DNA of 31,749 nt, taken from UBA3478 sp046048095 (lineage in GTDB: Bacteria; Bacteroidota; Bacteroidia; Flavobacteriales; Flavobacteriaceae). Under the pieces are notes generated by a model, which made no database searches, was not told the origin of the DNA, and was given only the letters and a program-made list of their open reading frames with translations. Both the position numbers and the translations under genes were made by a program. The DNA is taken from positions 1-31,749 of the forward strand of contig JBJOGS010000101.1 in assembly GCA_046048095.1 (NCBI GenBank), given 5' to 3'. Of the stretch, positions 15,610 through 23,059 are shown piece after piece; the stretch's first letter is position 1, and each line of letters opens with the position of its first letter.

Positions 15610-17004
15610 TTAACTAAACCATCTATTTAAACGAAGTAAGCCCTTCAAGGCGGTCAGCTTTCTGGCATACGGAGCATAACGTAAAGGCACATCAAGCCAA
15701 GTCGAACGATACAGCACGGGCTTCTCACGACTGAAGGTGTCGAATCCGTATTTTCCATGATAGCTGCCGTGTCCGCTCTCGCCTACTCCGCCGAAAGGCA
15801 GATTCGATTCAGCGATCATCATGATGGTGTCATTCACCGAAGCCTGTCCGAAGCGCTGCTCTTGCAACCACTTCTCAGCCCATGGCTTGTTCTTAGAAAA
15901 CACATAGAACGCCAGCGGATTCGGAAAATAATTCAACCACTGTGACACCTCATCATCATTTTCATAAGGTATCACGGGCAAGACCGGGCCAAAAATCTCT
16001 TCTTGCATAACGCGATGCGACGGAGTAACGTCGGTAAGAATAGTGGGCTGTACGTATCGACTCTCAACTTGGGTCGCTCCGCCATAGGTTACTGTGGCCT
16101 CGTCAATAAAAGACTTCATACGCTCGACGTGTTTTGGATGAATGAGGCGCCCATAATCTTCACTTTGGTCAGCGGTTTTTGAATAAGCCCTCTCAATAGC
16201 CGTCTTTAAAGCTGTTAAAAATTCGCCATATACGCGATGATGTACCAAAACATAATCTGGAGCAATACAGGTTTGGCCCGCGTTTAGAAATTTACCCCAT
16301 ACAATGCGTCGTGCACTAAGTGCTAATGGAGCGGATTCATCAACAATGCAAGGAGATTTACCACCCAACTCTAAGGTCGTCGGGGTAAGATGCTTTGCAG
16401 CGGCTTGTGCCACCAACTTACCCACCGCAACACTTCCAGTAAAGAAAATATAGTCCCACTGATGATTCAGCAGGGCTTGGCTTACCGAGGCATCCCCTTG
16501 AACCACTGTGACGTGGTTTTCATCAAATACTCGTTTCACAATATCGGCGAGCAATGCGCTAGTATGCTGACTGTACTCGCTTGGCTTGAGAACTGCGGTA
16601 TTGCCAGCTGCAATCGCTGAAACCAAAGGCGTTAAACTCAACTGAAACGGATAATTCCACGGAGAGATATGCAGGGTCACCCCATAGGGAACTTTGAACA
16701 CCTTGGCATAAGCAGGAAACGAAGCCAAGCTTGAAGAACGTCTCTCTACTCTTGACCATTGATCAACGTGATTTAGGCAGTGTTTGATCTCGGCTTGCAA
16801 ATAACTGATTTCGGTAGCCACCGCTTCGAAAGCCGACTTATTCAAGTCTTTTTTTAGGGCTTCAATAATCGCCTCTTCACTTGCGTTTACCTCAGCCAAT
16901 AATTTTCTTAGAGCCTGTTTTCTGTAGGGTACAGAACGCGTAGCGCCGGTTCTAAAGAACCGGCGCTGCCCCTGTATTATTTCTTCTATCGACTTCATAC
17001 CCAT
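15610..17004 (-). CDS. Aldehyde dehydrogenase, class-3 (ALDH3) type
   Basis: NAD(P)-dependent aldehyde dehydrogenase of 464 residues. Catalytic Cys246 lies in NAGQTCIAPD, general base Glu212 in LELGGKSP, and Asn117 in SPWNYPF. The N-terminal QRRFFRTGATRSVPYRK and the short length match the ALDH3/coniferyl-aldehyde branch, which acts on medium- and long-chain or aromatic aldehydes. The C-terminal region (residues 430-464) is basic and may be membrane associated, as in fatty aldehyde dehydrogenases. A start two codons later (16998) is equally plausible. A perfect 12-bp palindrome lies in the coding region at 16942-16967. It is distinct from the GapN-type enzyme at 4216. Confidence 0.92.
   Translation of the reverse strand: MGMKSIEEIIQGQRRFFRTGATRSVPYRKQALRKLLAEVNASEEAIIEALKKDLNKSAFEAVATEISYLQAEIKHCLNHVDQWSRVERRSSSLASFPAYAKVFKVPYGVTLHISPWNYPFQLSLTPLVSAIAAGNTAVLKPSEYSQHTSALLADIVKRVFDENHVTVVQGDASVSQALLNHQWDYIFFTGSVAVGKLVAQAAAKHLTPTTLELGGKSPCIVDESAPLALSARRIVWGKFLNAGQTCIAPDYVLVHHRVYGEFLTALKTAIERAYSKTADQSEDYGRLIHPKHVERMKSFIDEATVTYGGATQVESRYVQPTILTDVTPSHRVMQEEIFGPVLPVIPYENDDEVSQWLNYFPNPLAFYVFSKNKPWAEKWLQEQRFGQASVNDTIMMIAESNLPFGGVGESGHGSYHGKYGFDTFSREKPVLYRSTWLDVPLRYAPYARKLTALKGLLRLNRWFS
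16942..16967. repeat. Perfect 12-bp palindrome inside the aldehyde dehydrogenase gene
   Basis: AGCGCCGGTTCT and AGAACCGGCGCT are exact reverse complements separated by two bases, located 37-62 bases after the start codon and encoding part of the conserved RRFFRTGAT segment. Because the protein sequence is typical for the family, the palindrome is within real coding sequence and not an insertion. It could fold strongly in the mRNA. Confidence 0.6.
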
Positions 17005-17035
17005 TAAAGGTACGAAAGCTCAAAATATATAGTGA

Positions 17036-17593
17036 TTAGTAAGCTAAGCTCACTTCAACTTTGATGTCATCTAAGATCAACTTATCTCCTAGATCAGAGA
17101 AAAATGCTCCAGAACGAAACTTCACGTCGTATTTCGAACGATCGAAAACCATCGTGGCAGTCATTTTGTTTGCACCTGCAGTAGCAAAGGCAACGTTAAC
17201 AGGATGCGTCTTTCCTCTTACTGTAAGATCTCCGGTAGCCTCATACCCACTTTCTGCTTCTTTTACTGAAGTCAGCACTAAAAAGGCAGTGCCAAATTGA
17301 TCTACACCAAAGAAATCGTCCGCTTTTAGGTGTCCTTCAAGCTTTTGTGCCCATTCTCCTTCAAGGTCTTCTACTTTCAGTGAAGTCATATCGATTTCAA
17401 AAGATCCTCCCTGAAGTTTTCCGTTGGCAACCTTGAGTGCGCCCGATTTAAATTTTAAAGAACCGAAGTGTTGTTTACCCGTGATATCTGACCCATACCA
17501 TTTCAAGGCACTGTCAGAAAGATTAATGTCTTGAGCGCTAAGCGAGAAACTAAACGCTACAGCAGCAACTAAAGAAAGTAAAAATGATTTCAT
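17036..17593 (-). CDS. YceI-family periplasmic protein
   Basis: Exported 185-residue lipocalin-like protein. A Sec signal covers residues 1-20 (MKSFLLSLVAAVAFSFSLSA). YceI features: an N-terminal SALKWYGSDITGKQHFG strand, GGSFEIDMTSLKVED, a central HLKADDFFGVDQFG, and DLTVRGKTHPVNV. Family members bind isoprenoid lipids in an eight-stranded barrel; the ligand here is unknown. Its upstream region carries a perfect 8-bp inverted repeat (17616-17638) and a repeated TAACCTAG, which suggest specific regulation. It lies 31 bases upstream of the aldehyde dehydrogenase start, so the two may share a transcript. A second, divergent YceI paralogue is at 18256. Confidence 0.93.
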   Translation of the reverse strand: MKSFLLSLVAAVAFSFSLSAQDINLSDSALKWYGSDITGKQHFGSLKFKSGALKVANGKLQGGSFEIDMTSLKVEDLEGEWAQKLEGHLKADDFFGVDQFGTAFLVLTSVKEAESGYEATGDLTVRGKTHPVNVAFATAGANKMTATMVFDRSKYDVKFRSGAFFSDLGDKLILDDIKVEVSLAY

Positions 17594-17615
17594 AGATTTT
17601 TGATTTTGAATTGTA

Positions 17616-17638
17616 AAGGTAAGACACTCCCTTACCTT
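17616..17638. promoter_or_regulatory. Perfect inverted repeat upstream of YceI gene
   Basis: AAGGTAAG (17616-17623) and CTTACCTT (17631-17638) form perfect 8-bp arms around a 7-base spacer, starting 23 bases upstream of the YceI ATG. It could be an operator or a 5'-leader hairpin. There is no following T tract on the minus strand, so a terminator for the PAS gene is less likely. Confidence 0.45.
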
Positions 17639-17663
17639 GAGCGAACAAAACCAAAAGAAATCT

Positions 17664-17689
17664 TAACCTAGATTAAGTAGGTAACCTAG
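17664..17689. repeat. Direct repeat TAACCTAG, 18-base period
   Basis: TAACCTAG occurs at 17664-17671 and 17682-17689, starting 18 bases apart (under two helical turns), between the PAS gene end and the YceI gene. The first copy sits in an imperfect palindrome TTAACCTAGATTAA. The second copy overlaps the PAS stop codon. A regulator site is possible; chance cannot be excluded for 8-mers. Confidence 0.3.
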
Positions 17690-18174
17690 GCCACCTCGCG
17701 TTCTAAAGCGATGTAGTGTGACAGCTGATTTGCTTCGTTGAATAGAGGAACAATTTTCACCTCACATAGATAAGCTTCACCGTTTTTACGGTGGTTGGTG
17801 ATGCGCGCAGTAAACGATTTTCCTGACTTTAATTGGTCTCTGAAGAAGGCTCGCTCTTCTATTTGAGTCTGCGATCCATGAAGTACCGCATTTGGCTTGC
17901 GCCCAACAATCTCATGACTTTGGTAACCTGTCATTTTCGAAAAGCCTTGATCAACCCATATCACAGCATATTGATGATCGCTAATAATGAAGGCTTGATA
18001 CGTAGAATAGTCCTTGGCCTCTTCTTCAATGGGGGTCACCCATTTAAAGTTTTGCGCCATACGCTCGTACACTTCTCTTAAATAGGTGCCATTGAGTTCT
18101 GCACAAAGTTTGTGATAGTGCTCTAAATAAAAATCTCCGGCAATAAGAGGCACAGAGTTGGCATTGGTATTCAT
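17686..18174 (-). CDS. Stand-alone PAS-domain protein, LOV-like without the photoactive Cys
   Basis: Small cytoplasmic protein of 162 residues. Residues 1-55 are mostly helical; 60-160 form one PAS domain (VDQGFSKMTGYQSHEIVGRK, then a RNG-type NHRKNGEAYLCEVKIVPL strand pair). The order and spacing resemble LOV domains, but where LOV has GxNCRFLQ this has GRKPNAVLHG (91-100), with Pro at the flavin-binding Cys position, so flavin photochemistry is not expected. There is no kinase, cyclase or DNA-binding output domain. It may bind a ligand or regulate a partner protein. It has its own promoter-like site and sits between YceI genes. Confidence 0.82.
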   Translation of the reverse strand: MNTNANSVPLIAGDFYLEHYHKLCAELNGTYLREVYERMAQNFKWVTPIEEEAKDYSTYQAFIISDHQYAVIWVDQGFSKMTGYQSHEIVGRKPNAVLHGSQTQIEERAFFRDQLKSGKSFTARITNHRKNGEAYLCEVKIVPLFNEANQLSHYIALEREVA

Positions 18175-18189
18175 AAAACAACTTTGGTG

Positions 18190-18220
18190 TAAAATTAGTA
18201 TATCTCTAAGGATTGACCAA
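18190..18220 (-). promoter_or_regulatory. Promoter candidate for the PAS-domain gene
   Basis: On the minus strand, TTG (complement of 18218-18220), 20 bases, then TAATTTTA (complement of 18190-18197). The -7 box differs from TAnnTTTG only at its last base. Spacing matches the other candidates in this window, and the site lies 15 bases upstream of the PAS start codon. Confidence 0.4.
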
Positions 18221-18255
18221 CTAACTCCCTGATATTTAGAGAGAAAATAAAATAA

Positions 18256-18792
18256 TCAAGGGTTTTGTTTAAACTTTAGTTCGATGTCCACATCAATTTC
18301 CTCTTCGATAGGTTTGAGCAAAAACCGTGGAAGTTTGAGATCAAAATCATTCAAATTTAACTTGAATTTACCCGAGATATGGCATTCATTCTCTTGAGTA
18401 GTAAGGCGAAGTATAAGCTTGTAATCTTGTCTTATTCCATTCAATTCAAAAAATCCTAAAAGTTCAACAGATTCATCGTCTATTTGACGAATTTGTTCAC
18501 TATAAAATCGCGCTTCGGGGTGCAAAAGGGCGTTGAGCACCCTTAAAGCATTCGAATCGCGGTTCGAGCTGTTCGAATCAAACGAGGCCAGCGGAACACT
18601 TACCGCTATTCGTTGAAGCTTCGAGTCGTTTAGAATGAGTATGCCTGCTGCTTTCGTGGAGGCGCCTGTCCAATCATGCGCCACATGGTAACCACTATAA
18701 CGTATGGTCGAGGTCGCCAAAGTATAGGATTCTTGAGCGTATAGCTGAATGACACTGAAGGCGAAAATAATGAGCCAAAAGCCTCTGTTCAT
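18256..18792 (-). CDS. YceI-like periplasmic protein (Rieske operon)
   Basis: Exported 178-residue protein with a signal peptide ending near LYAQ (residues 17-20). It is a divergent YceI-fold member: ATSTIRYSGYHVAHDWTG, then VSVPLASFDSNSSNRDSNA, ALLHPEARFYS and a GFFELNGIRQDYKL strand pair. It follows the His-rich membrane protein by one base and is the last gene of a Rieske, membrane protein, YceI operon. A redox or lipid-quinone link is plausible because YceI proteins bind polyisoprenoids, but this is inference. Confidence 0.85.
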   Translation of the reverse strand: MNRGFWLIIFAFSVIQLYAQESYTLATSTIRYSGYHVAHDWTGASTKAAGILILNDSKLQRIAVSVPLASFDSNSSNRDSNALRVLNALLHPEARFYSEQIRQIDDESVELLGFFELNGIRQDYKLILRLTTQENECHISGKFKLNLNDFDLKLPRFLLKPIEEEIDVDIELKFKQNP

Positions 18793-18793
18793 A

Positions 18794-19411
18794 TTATTGT
18801 TTTATTCGAATTAAAATAGTTGCAGCGGCCAGAGAGCCAAAGGCAGTGTAGGCCGAAGCCCGGTGTAATGATTTGTCGCGATCAGAAAAATGTTGCGTGG
18901 CGATCATGGCGGATAAATGAACCGTGGCTAACCACTTGTGTGCCCGAGCACCACTAAGACCAATTTCTTTAGAGCTTATAAGTGGCGGAGGAGTGAAAAG
19001 TGAGAGGGCTGCTCCGGTAAAATAAGTGGCGGTAACGATGTTTCCAATCGATTCGTGGGTATCATACAACGAATAATCCCCATTGTAGAGCTGACCACCA
19101 ATGACGCCCTGAGCGACCATACCTGCCAAGGTCACATAGCCAATCACTTGGTGTGCGTTAAGCAGCGTTTTTCGCCATTTTAACTCTTTCATCCGCTGTT
19201 CTTCGGTGAGCTTTGCGATACCCGTAATTCGAAGCGCTCCTTTCTCACCCCATAATAGTCGCTGGGTAAAGAGCATGCGTTCTGGAAGCAATTCAAAGGT
19301 CGGGGCTGACGCCTGTTCTTGGGTAATTTGAGAGAATAAATCCTCTTGCGCCCTTATCCCTTGGCAGCAGAGTATCACTAGAAAAAATAATAGAACAGAT
19401 CTAAGAATCAT
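18794..19411 (-). CDS. Four-helix membrane protein with histidine on every helix, b561-like
   Basis: A 205-residue protein with a signal peptide (residues 1-22), a soluble segment to about 80, then four hydrophobic helices near 84-106, 120-140, 156-173 and 184-203. Histidines sit in or at the edge of each: His87 (LLNAHQVIGY), His119 (DTHESIGN), His158/His165 (RAHKWLATVHLS) and His183 (SLHRASAY). This pattern suggests a haem-b-binding membrane protein of cytochrome b561 type, though I cannot name a family. It lies four bases after the Rieske gene and one base before a YceI gene. A role in electron transfer between quinol and the Rieske lipoprotein is inferred from context. Confidence 0.75.
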   Translation of the reverse strand: MILRSVLLFFLVILCCQGIRAQEDLFSQITQEQASAPTFELLPERMLFTQRLLWGEKGALRITGIAKLTEEQRMKELKWRKTLLNAHQVIGYVTLAGMVAQGVIGGQLYNGDYSLYDTHESIGNIVTATYFTGAALSLFTPPPLISSKEIGLSGARAHKWLATVHLSAMIATQHFSDRDKSLHRASAYTAFGSLAAATILIRIKQ

Positions 19412-19415
19412 AGAG

Positions 19416-19979
19416 TTATTTGGTGACTACCAATTGATTTTCATTTATCGTAGTGGTGTATCTAGCGAGGTTGCCTGAAGTCGCCCCTGACGAACAATTC
19501 GCAGTGCCTCCTTGAGAAGTACCATAAGAGTTTCCATGATTGCCACAAGTAAACCGATTGCTTGAGGCGCTAAACGTCCAGGCGTTGCTTGTTCCGGCAT
19601 GCGGACAGCAATTGTTGAACGCCAAGATCTGCGATGTCGAAGTGCGAAGCAATAAGATACCCGCATCGGTAAAGTTCATCCAGCCCCCTACGTTTTTAAG
19701 GTTATCAAAAAAGGCATTATTGAGATCAGCCGTGATGGTATCCCCATCAATTGTATAAGCAGGGGTGTCACTAGCCCCACTAGATCCTGAGGTGTCGGTC
19801 GAGCCCGAGTCTACCGTAGAATCCTCTTGCTCCGAAACCCCGGTCGTACCTGGATCTGTGGTACTCTCAGACGAACAAGCCTCTAAGAATGAAACTCCAA
19901 ATAAGGCAAAGGCAACCGTTGGACAAACTTTTGTTAAAAACTCTCTTCTCTTGTTCAATTGATCTTCTGTAGGCTTCAT
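19416..19979 (-). CDS. Rieske [2Fe-2S] lipoprotein
   Basis: Periplasmic iron-sulfur protein of 187 residues. The N-terminus has a KRREFL stretch and a hydrophobic segment ending LEAC, giving Cys35 as the probable lipid anchor. A Ser/Thr/Gly/Asp-rich linker (36-70) follows. The cluster ligands are visible as CPH (NNCCPHAGTS) and CGNH (FTCGNHGNSYG). The paired disulfide cysteines of cytochrome bc1 Rieske proteins are absent, so a lower redox potential is expected. It is the first gene of a three-gene operon with a b561-like protein and a YceI protein. A large inverted repeat lies 14-47 bases upstream of the start. Confidence 0.92.
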   Translation of the reverse strand: MKPTEDQLNKRREFLTKVCPTVAFALFGVSFLEACSSESTTDPGTTGVSEQEDSTVDSGSTDTSGSSGASDTPAYTIDGDTITADLNNAFFDNLKNVGGWMNFTDAGILLLRTSTSQILAFNNCCPHAGTSNAWTFSASSNRFTCGNHGNSYGTSQGGTANCSSGATSGNLARYTTTINENQLVVTK

Positions 19980-19992
19980 TTTTCTTTTTCTT

Positions 19993-20026
19993 TTTGTTTA
20001 AAGATACTAGTCATTCTTTAAACAAA
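19993..20026. promoter_or_regulatory. Perfect 12-bp inverted repeat upstream of the Rieske operon
   Basis: TTTGTTTAAAGA (19993-20004) and TCTTTAAACAAA (20015-20026) are exact reverse complements separated by 10 bases. The repeat fills the 59-base gap between the GH32 stop and the Rieske start. On the minus strand the arms contain TTTG and a TATCTTTA (-7-like), but their 16-base spacing is shorter than usual. No U tract follows on either strand, which argues for an operator rather than an intrinsic terminator. Confidence 0.55.
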
Positions 20027-20038
20027 CTAATAGTCTTA

Positions 20039-21547
20039 CTACCATATTGATTTAATCCCCGCCAATTGGGTCACCTCGATGGCTTCATTCATTGCGTCAT
20101 AAGTCAAGAAATCAAAGGGCTTGCTCGAAAAGTATTGCAAAGTGGCTGAGACCTGTCCACCATTGATAAAAAGTTCGATTGAAGCCGTATCTATCCACAG
20201 ATCAAGCACCAGATTTTTAGTTTGTACCGAAGAGAGATCCAAGGTGATTGGAGTGGTGAAAGCCTCACTAAATGCGACCGATCCCGATCGAGATCGATCA
20301 ATCACCAAGGTAGCTGTCTCAGTATCCAGACGCACGCTGAGCTCTTCATTATTCGAGTTGCTCAAGCTGAAGCTTGTCGACTGAAAGGGAAGGGCTAACT
20401 GAAGATAAGTCTGACTTGCGGGCAACTGTACTCGGGTGCTTTCACCATATACGTCTCGTACAATGGGTGCCGCCAACTTCAATTGATCCAGAGCAGCTAT
20501 CGGAGTATTTCTAAGAAATACCTCACCGGCAGTTTCGTACAAGCTAAGGCTACGCGGAAGGGTCGAGGCACTGCGCCACCTTTCAGTAGGAGTACTTTGC
20601 GCATAGGACCAATTATTCATCCAACCTATAAATAGTCGCTCATCGTTTGGAGTGTTATTGTAGGTAACCCCTGCGTAATTGTCTGGACCAAAGTCTACCC
20701 ATTTGATAGCGCTTTGCTCGGAAGAGAAGGCGTATCCGTCAAAATCGCCTATGAAATATTGTGTGGCGCTTCCTCCATTCGGACCTCCTGGATTTATGCT
20801 AATTAGCAACACCCAATGGGTTTGTCCATTGAGTTCAAGGGCAAAAAGATCTGGACACTCCCACACTCCGCCGTGTGCGCCTACTTCTTGACCAAAAGTC
20901 GAAGTTAAAGACCAATCGATTAAATTATCAGAGCGATACAATTGCATATGATCTCCTGCGACGACGGCCATAACCCACGAAGAGGTTTCTTCATGCCAAA
21001 AAACCTTAGGGTCTCTAAAGTCAACGTATCCAGGGTTTTTGAGTATCGGATTGCCAGGATACTTTGTCCAGCTCTTACCCTGATCGAGACTGTATGCCAT
21101 ACCCTGTGTCTGAAAATTGTTTGTTTGCTGTTCTGCCCCCACCGGATCATGATAAGTGAAAATGGCAACCATAGGGGGCTGGGCTTTAGTGCCAAGTCCT
21201 GAGGTGTTTTTGATATCCATCACCGCGCTCCCCGAAAAGATCGTTCCGTTTTCGTCCGGGTAAAGGGCAATAGGCTGATGCTTCCAGTACACCAGATCAC
21301 TGCTCGTGGCATGCCCCCAGTGCATGGGTCCCCATACAATATCCTCAGGATGATGCTGGTAAAACAGGTGATACTCTTTACCGTCAAAGACGAGTCCATT
21401 TGGATCATTCATCCACATCGAATTTGGACTAAAGTGAAACTGTGGCCTAAAGGGTTCTGCATACTTTGCCATCGACTCAGTTCGCTGAGCACAGCTCGAA
21501 AAAAGGAGTGTCACCAGAATAGAAAGAGAGAAAAACCAGTGTTTCAT
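20039..21547 (-). CDS. GH32 fructan hydrolase (levanase/inulinase type) lipoprotein
   Basis: Surface- or periplasm-anchored exo-acting fructosidase of 502 residues. The lipoprotein signal MKHWFFSLSILVTLLFSSC puts the anchor at Cys19. GH32 catalytic residues: nucleophile Asp48 in WMNDPNG, Asp179 in FRDP and acid/base Glu230 in WECPDLF. A C-terminal beta-sandwich (about 370-502) follows the five-bladed propeller. I start it at the ATG of 21547; the frame extends 17 codons further to 21598, but those lack signal-peptide character. No SusC/SusD, fructokinase or PTS gene is adjacent, so it seems to be an isolated fructan enzyme. Sucrose or levan cannot be distinguished by eye. Confidence 0.93.
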   Translation of the reverse strand: MKHWFFSLSILVTLLFSSCAQRTESMAKYAEPFRPQFHFSPNSMWMNDPNGLVFDGKEYHLFYQHHPEDIVWGPMHWGHATSSDLVYWKHQPIALYPDENGTIFSGSAVMDIKNTSGLGTKAQPPMVAIFTYHDPVGAEQQTNNFQTQGMAYSLDQGKSWTKYPGNPILKNPGYVDFRDPKVFWHEETSSWVMAVVAGDHMQLYRSDNLIDWSLTSTFGQEVGAHGGVWECPDLFALELNGQTHWVLLISINPGGPNGGSATQYFIGDFDGYAFSSEQSAIKWVDFGPDNYAGVTYNNTPNDERLFIGWMNNWSYAQSTPTERWRSASTLPRSLSLYETAGEVFLRNTPIAALDQLKLAAPIVRDVYGESTRVQLPASQTYLQLALPFQSTSFSLSNSNNEELSVRLDTETATLVIDRSRSGSVAFSEAFTTPITLDLSSVQTKNLVLDLWIDTASIELFINGGQVSATLQYFSSKPFDFLTYDAMNEAIEVTQLAGIKSIW

Positions 21548-21596
21548 AAGATTTGATTTTAAAGGCATCGTGGAAGCGGCTATTTTTACGCCATTC

Positions 21597-22217
21597 ATGA
21601 AAGATAGTAAACAAGGTAATGCCCTGGCGATATTCGTTAAAAATCAGCGTCTTGGCGCAGTCAAAACGCGTTTAGCGGCTGCTATTGGCGATCAAAAAGC
21701 GCTTGAAGTCTATGCCCAGCTGGTTCATCTCACTTTAGGGGCCGCGGCACACACCGCCGCGGCTGTCCATCTATTTTATCACGAACGGCTAGAACCTGCC
21801 CCCTCGAATCTGATCGCTCAAGTACATGTTCAACAGGGAGATTCTCTCGGAGCACGTATGCTTCACGCCTTTGATTTGTTGCTTGCAGATTATTCTAAGG
21901 TGATTCTGATTGGCAGCGACCTGCCTGAGATCCACTCCGCCTTAATTGAAGTGGCTTTTAGTCGACTTGATTTCTGTGATGTAGTGCTTGGTCCGGCGAC
22001 TGATGGAGGCTACTATTTACTAGGATTAAAGCACCCTCAACCACAACTTTTTGAGTCTATGTCTTATTCTCATAGCGAAGTTTTTAACCAAACCCTCGCT
22101 CGTGCGAAGACCAGTCACTTAGAAGTGTCACAACTCGCTGTTTTGCGGGATTTAGACACCTATGACGACCTTTTGCACTTTGGGTTTTTAAATGATGACT
22201 CCGATGATGCTCGTTAG
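21597..22217 (+). CDS. TIGR04282-type glycosyltransferase (arsenosugar cluster)
   Basis: Cytoplasmic GT-A-like protein of 206 residues, DUF2064/TIGR04282 family, first known as radical-SAM/selenodomain-associated transferase 1 and linked to arsenosugar gene neighbourhoods. Motifs: AIFVKNQRLGAVKTRLA near the N-terminus, ILIGSDLPEI, and GPATDGGYYLLGL. I use the ATG at 21597; a GTG at 21570 in the same frame would add nine residues that do not match the family start. It is first in an eight-gene plus-strand operon, with the phosphorylase 26 bases on. The GH32 gene diverges 49 bases upstream. Acceptor and donor are unknown; the arsenoribose product of the following enzymes is the natural candidate. 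Confidence 0.85.
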   Translation: MKDSKQGNALAIFVKNQRLGAVKTRLAAAIGDQKALEVYAQLVHLTLGAAAHTAAAVHLFYHERLEPAPSNLIAQVHVQQGDSLGARMLHAFDLLLADYSKVILIGSDLPEIHSALIEVAFSRLDFCDVVLGPATDGGYYLLGLKHPQPQLFESMSYSHSEVFNQTLARAKTSHLEVSQLAVLRDLDTYDDLLHFGFLNDDSDDAR

Positions 22218-22243
22218 AAATGGCGTAATTTAGTAGACAGCAT

Positions 22244-23059
22244 ATGAAAAATGAATTACTCAAAGAAACCTTAGATCACCTCAGATCTAAAGGGTTCGAA
22301 ACCCCAGAAATAGGCATTGTTTTAGGAACAGGACTAGGGCAGCTCGTCGATGAGCTCGAGATATTAGCCGTTGCTCATTATCATCACATTCCGCATTTTC
22401 CGGTATCTACGGTAGAATACCATTCAGGAAAACTACTCTTTGGTATACTCAGCGGAAAAAAGGTCGTGGTCATGCAAGGTCGCTTTCATTTATATGAAGG
22501 CTATGATTTTGTTGCATTGACCTATCCGATCCGCGTTATGCACGCCCTAGGTATTCAAAAGCTCATGATCTCGAACGCCGCAGGGGCGATCAACTCGTCC
22601 TTCGCTAAAGGTCAGCTGATGTTGATCGATGACCATATCAACCTTCAAGGCGGATCACCCCTTGCATTCTCTAATGTCTCGGATTATGGACCCCGATTCG
22701 TAGACATGCTTTGTCCGTATCACAGCGATCTGAATGCTTTAGCAATATCCATCGCTCAAGAACAGCAGATTACTCTACAAAAAGGGGTTTATGCTGCGGT
22801 AGTAGGCCCTCAATTAGAAACGCGCGCTGAGTACCGTATGCTGCGAATTATAGGCGCGGATGCCGTTGGCATGAGTACGGTACCCGAGGTCATCGTAGCC
22901 AACCAATTAAACTTACCTGTCATTGCTATTTCGGTATTGACCGACGAATGCGATCCTGACCATCTTCAGCCGATCAATGTCGCTGATATTTTGGCCGTTG
23001 CACAAGCTGCAGAGCCTCAACTGATTCGTTTGTTCAAGGAATTAATTGTACGCTCATGA
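22244..23059 (+). CDS. Purine nucleoside phosphorylase, trimeric type, Asp at the Asn243 position
   Basis: Cytoplasmic enzyme of 271 residues that cleaves a purine nucleoside with phosphate to base and ribose-1-phosphate. Motifs: GIVLGTGLGQL (24-34), QGRFHLYEGY with His82, SNAAGAI (110-116), GPQLETRAEYRML with Glu192, and GMSTVPEVIVA with Met210. The residue matching human Asn243 is Asp234 (VLTDECDPD); spacing from Glu192 and Met210 equals the human Glu201-Met219-Asn243 spacing without gaps. Human N243D gains activity on adenosine, so adenine nucleosides are likely substrates. In this operon the substrate may be dimethylarsinoyl-adenosine. It overlaps the methyltransferase by ATGA. Confidence 0.92.
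   Translation: MKNELLKETLDHLRSKGFETPEIGIVLGTGLGQLVDELEILAVAHYHHIPHFPVSTVEYHSGKLLFGILSGKKVVVMQGRFHLYEGYDFVALTYPIRVMHALGIQKLMISNAAGAINSSFAKGQLMLIDDHINLQGGSPLAFSNVSDYGPRFVDMLCPYHSDLNALAISIAQEQQITLQKGVYAAVVGPQLETRAEYRMLRIIGADAVGMSTVPEVIVANQLNLPVIAISVLTDECDPDHLQPINVADILAVAQAAEPQLIRLFKELIVRS

Noticed and set aside
18203..18242. TCTCTAA ... TTAGAGA arms between the PAS and YceI genes, as a terminator
   Set aside because: Only 7 bp with a 26-base loop and no U tract.
20942..21202. Frames on both strands inside the GH32 gene
   Set aside because: Shadows of the GH32 frame, which carries all three catalytic motifs.
21741..21763. GCCGCGGC-N7-GCCGCGGC inverted repeat in the TIGR04282-type gene
   Set aside because: Each arm is self-palindromic and encodes a plain Ala-rich stretch; likely a by-product of GCC/GCG alanine codons.
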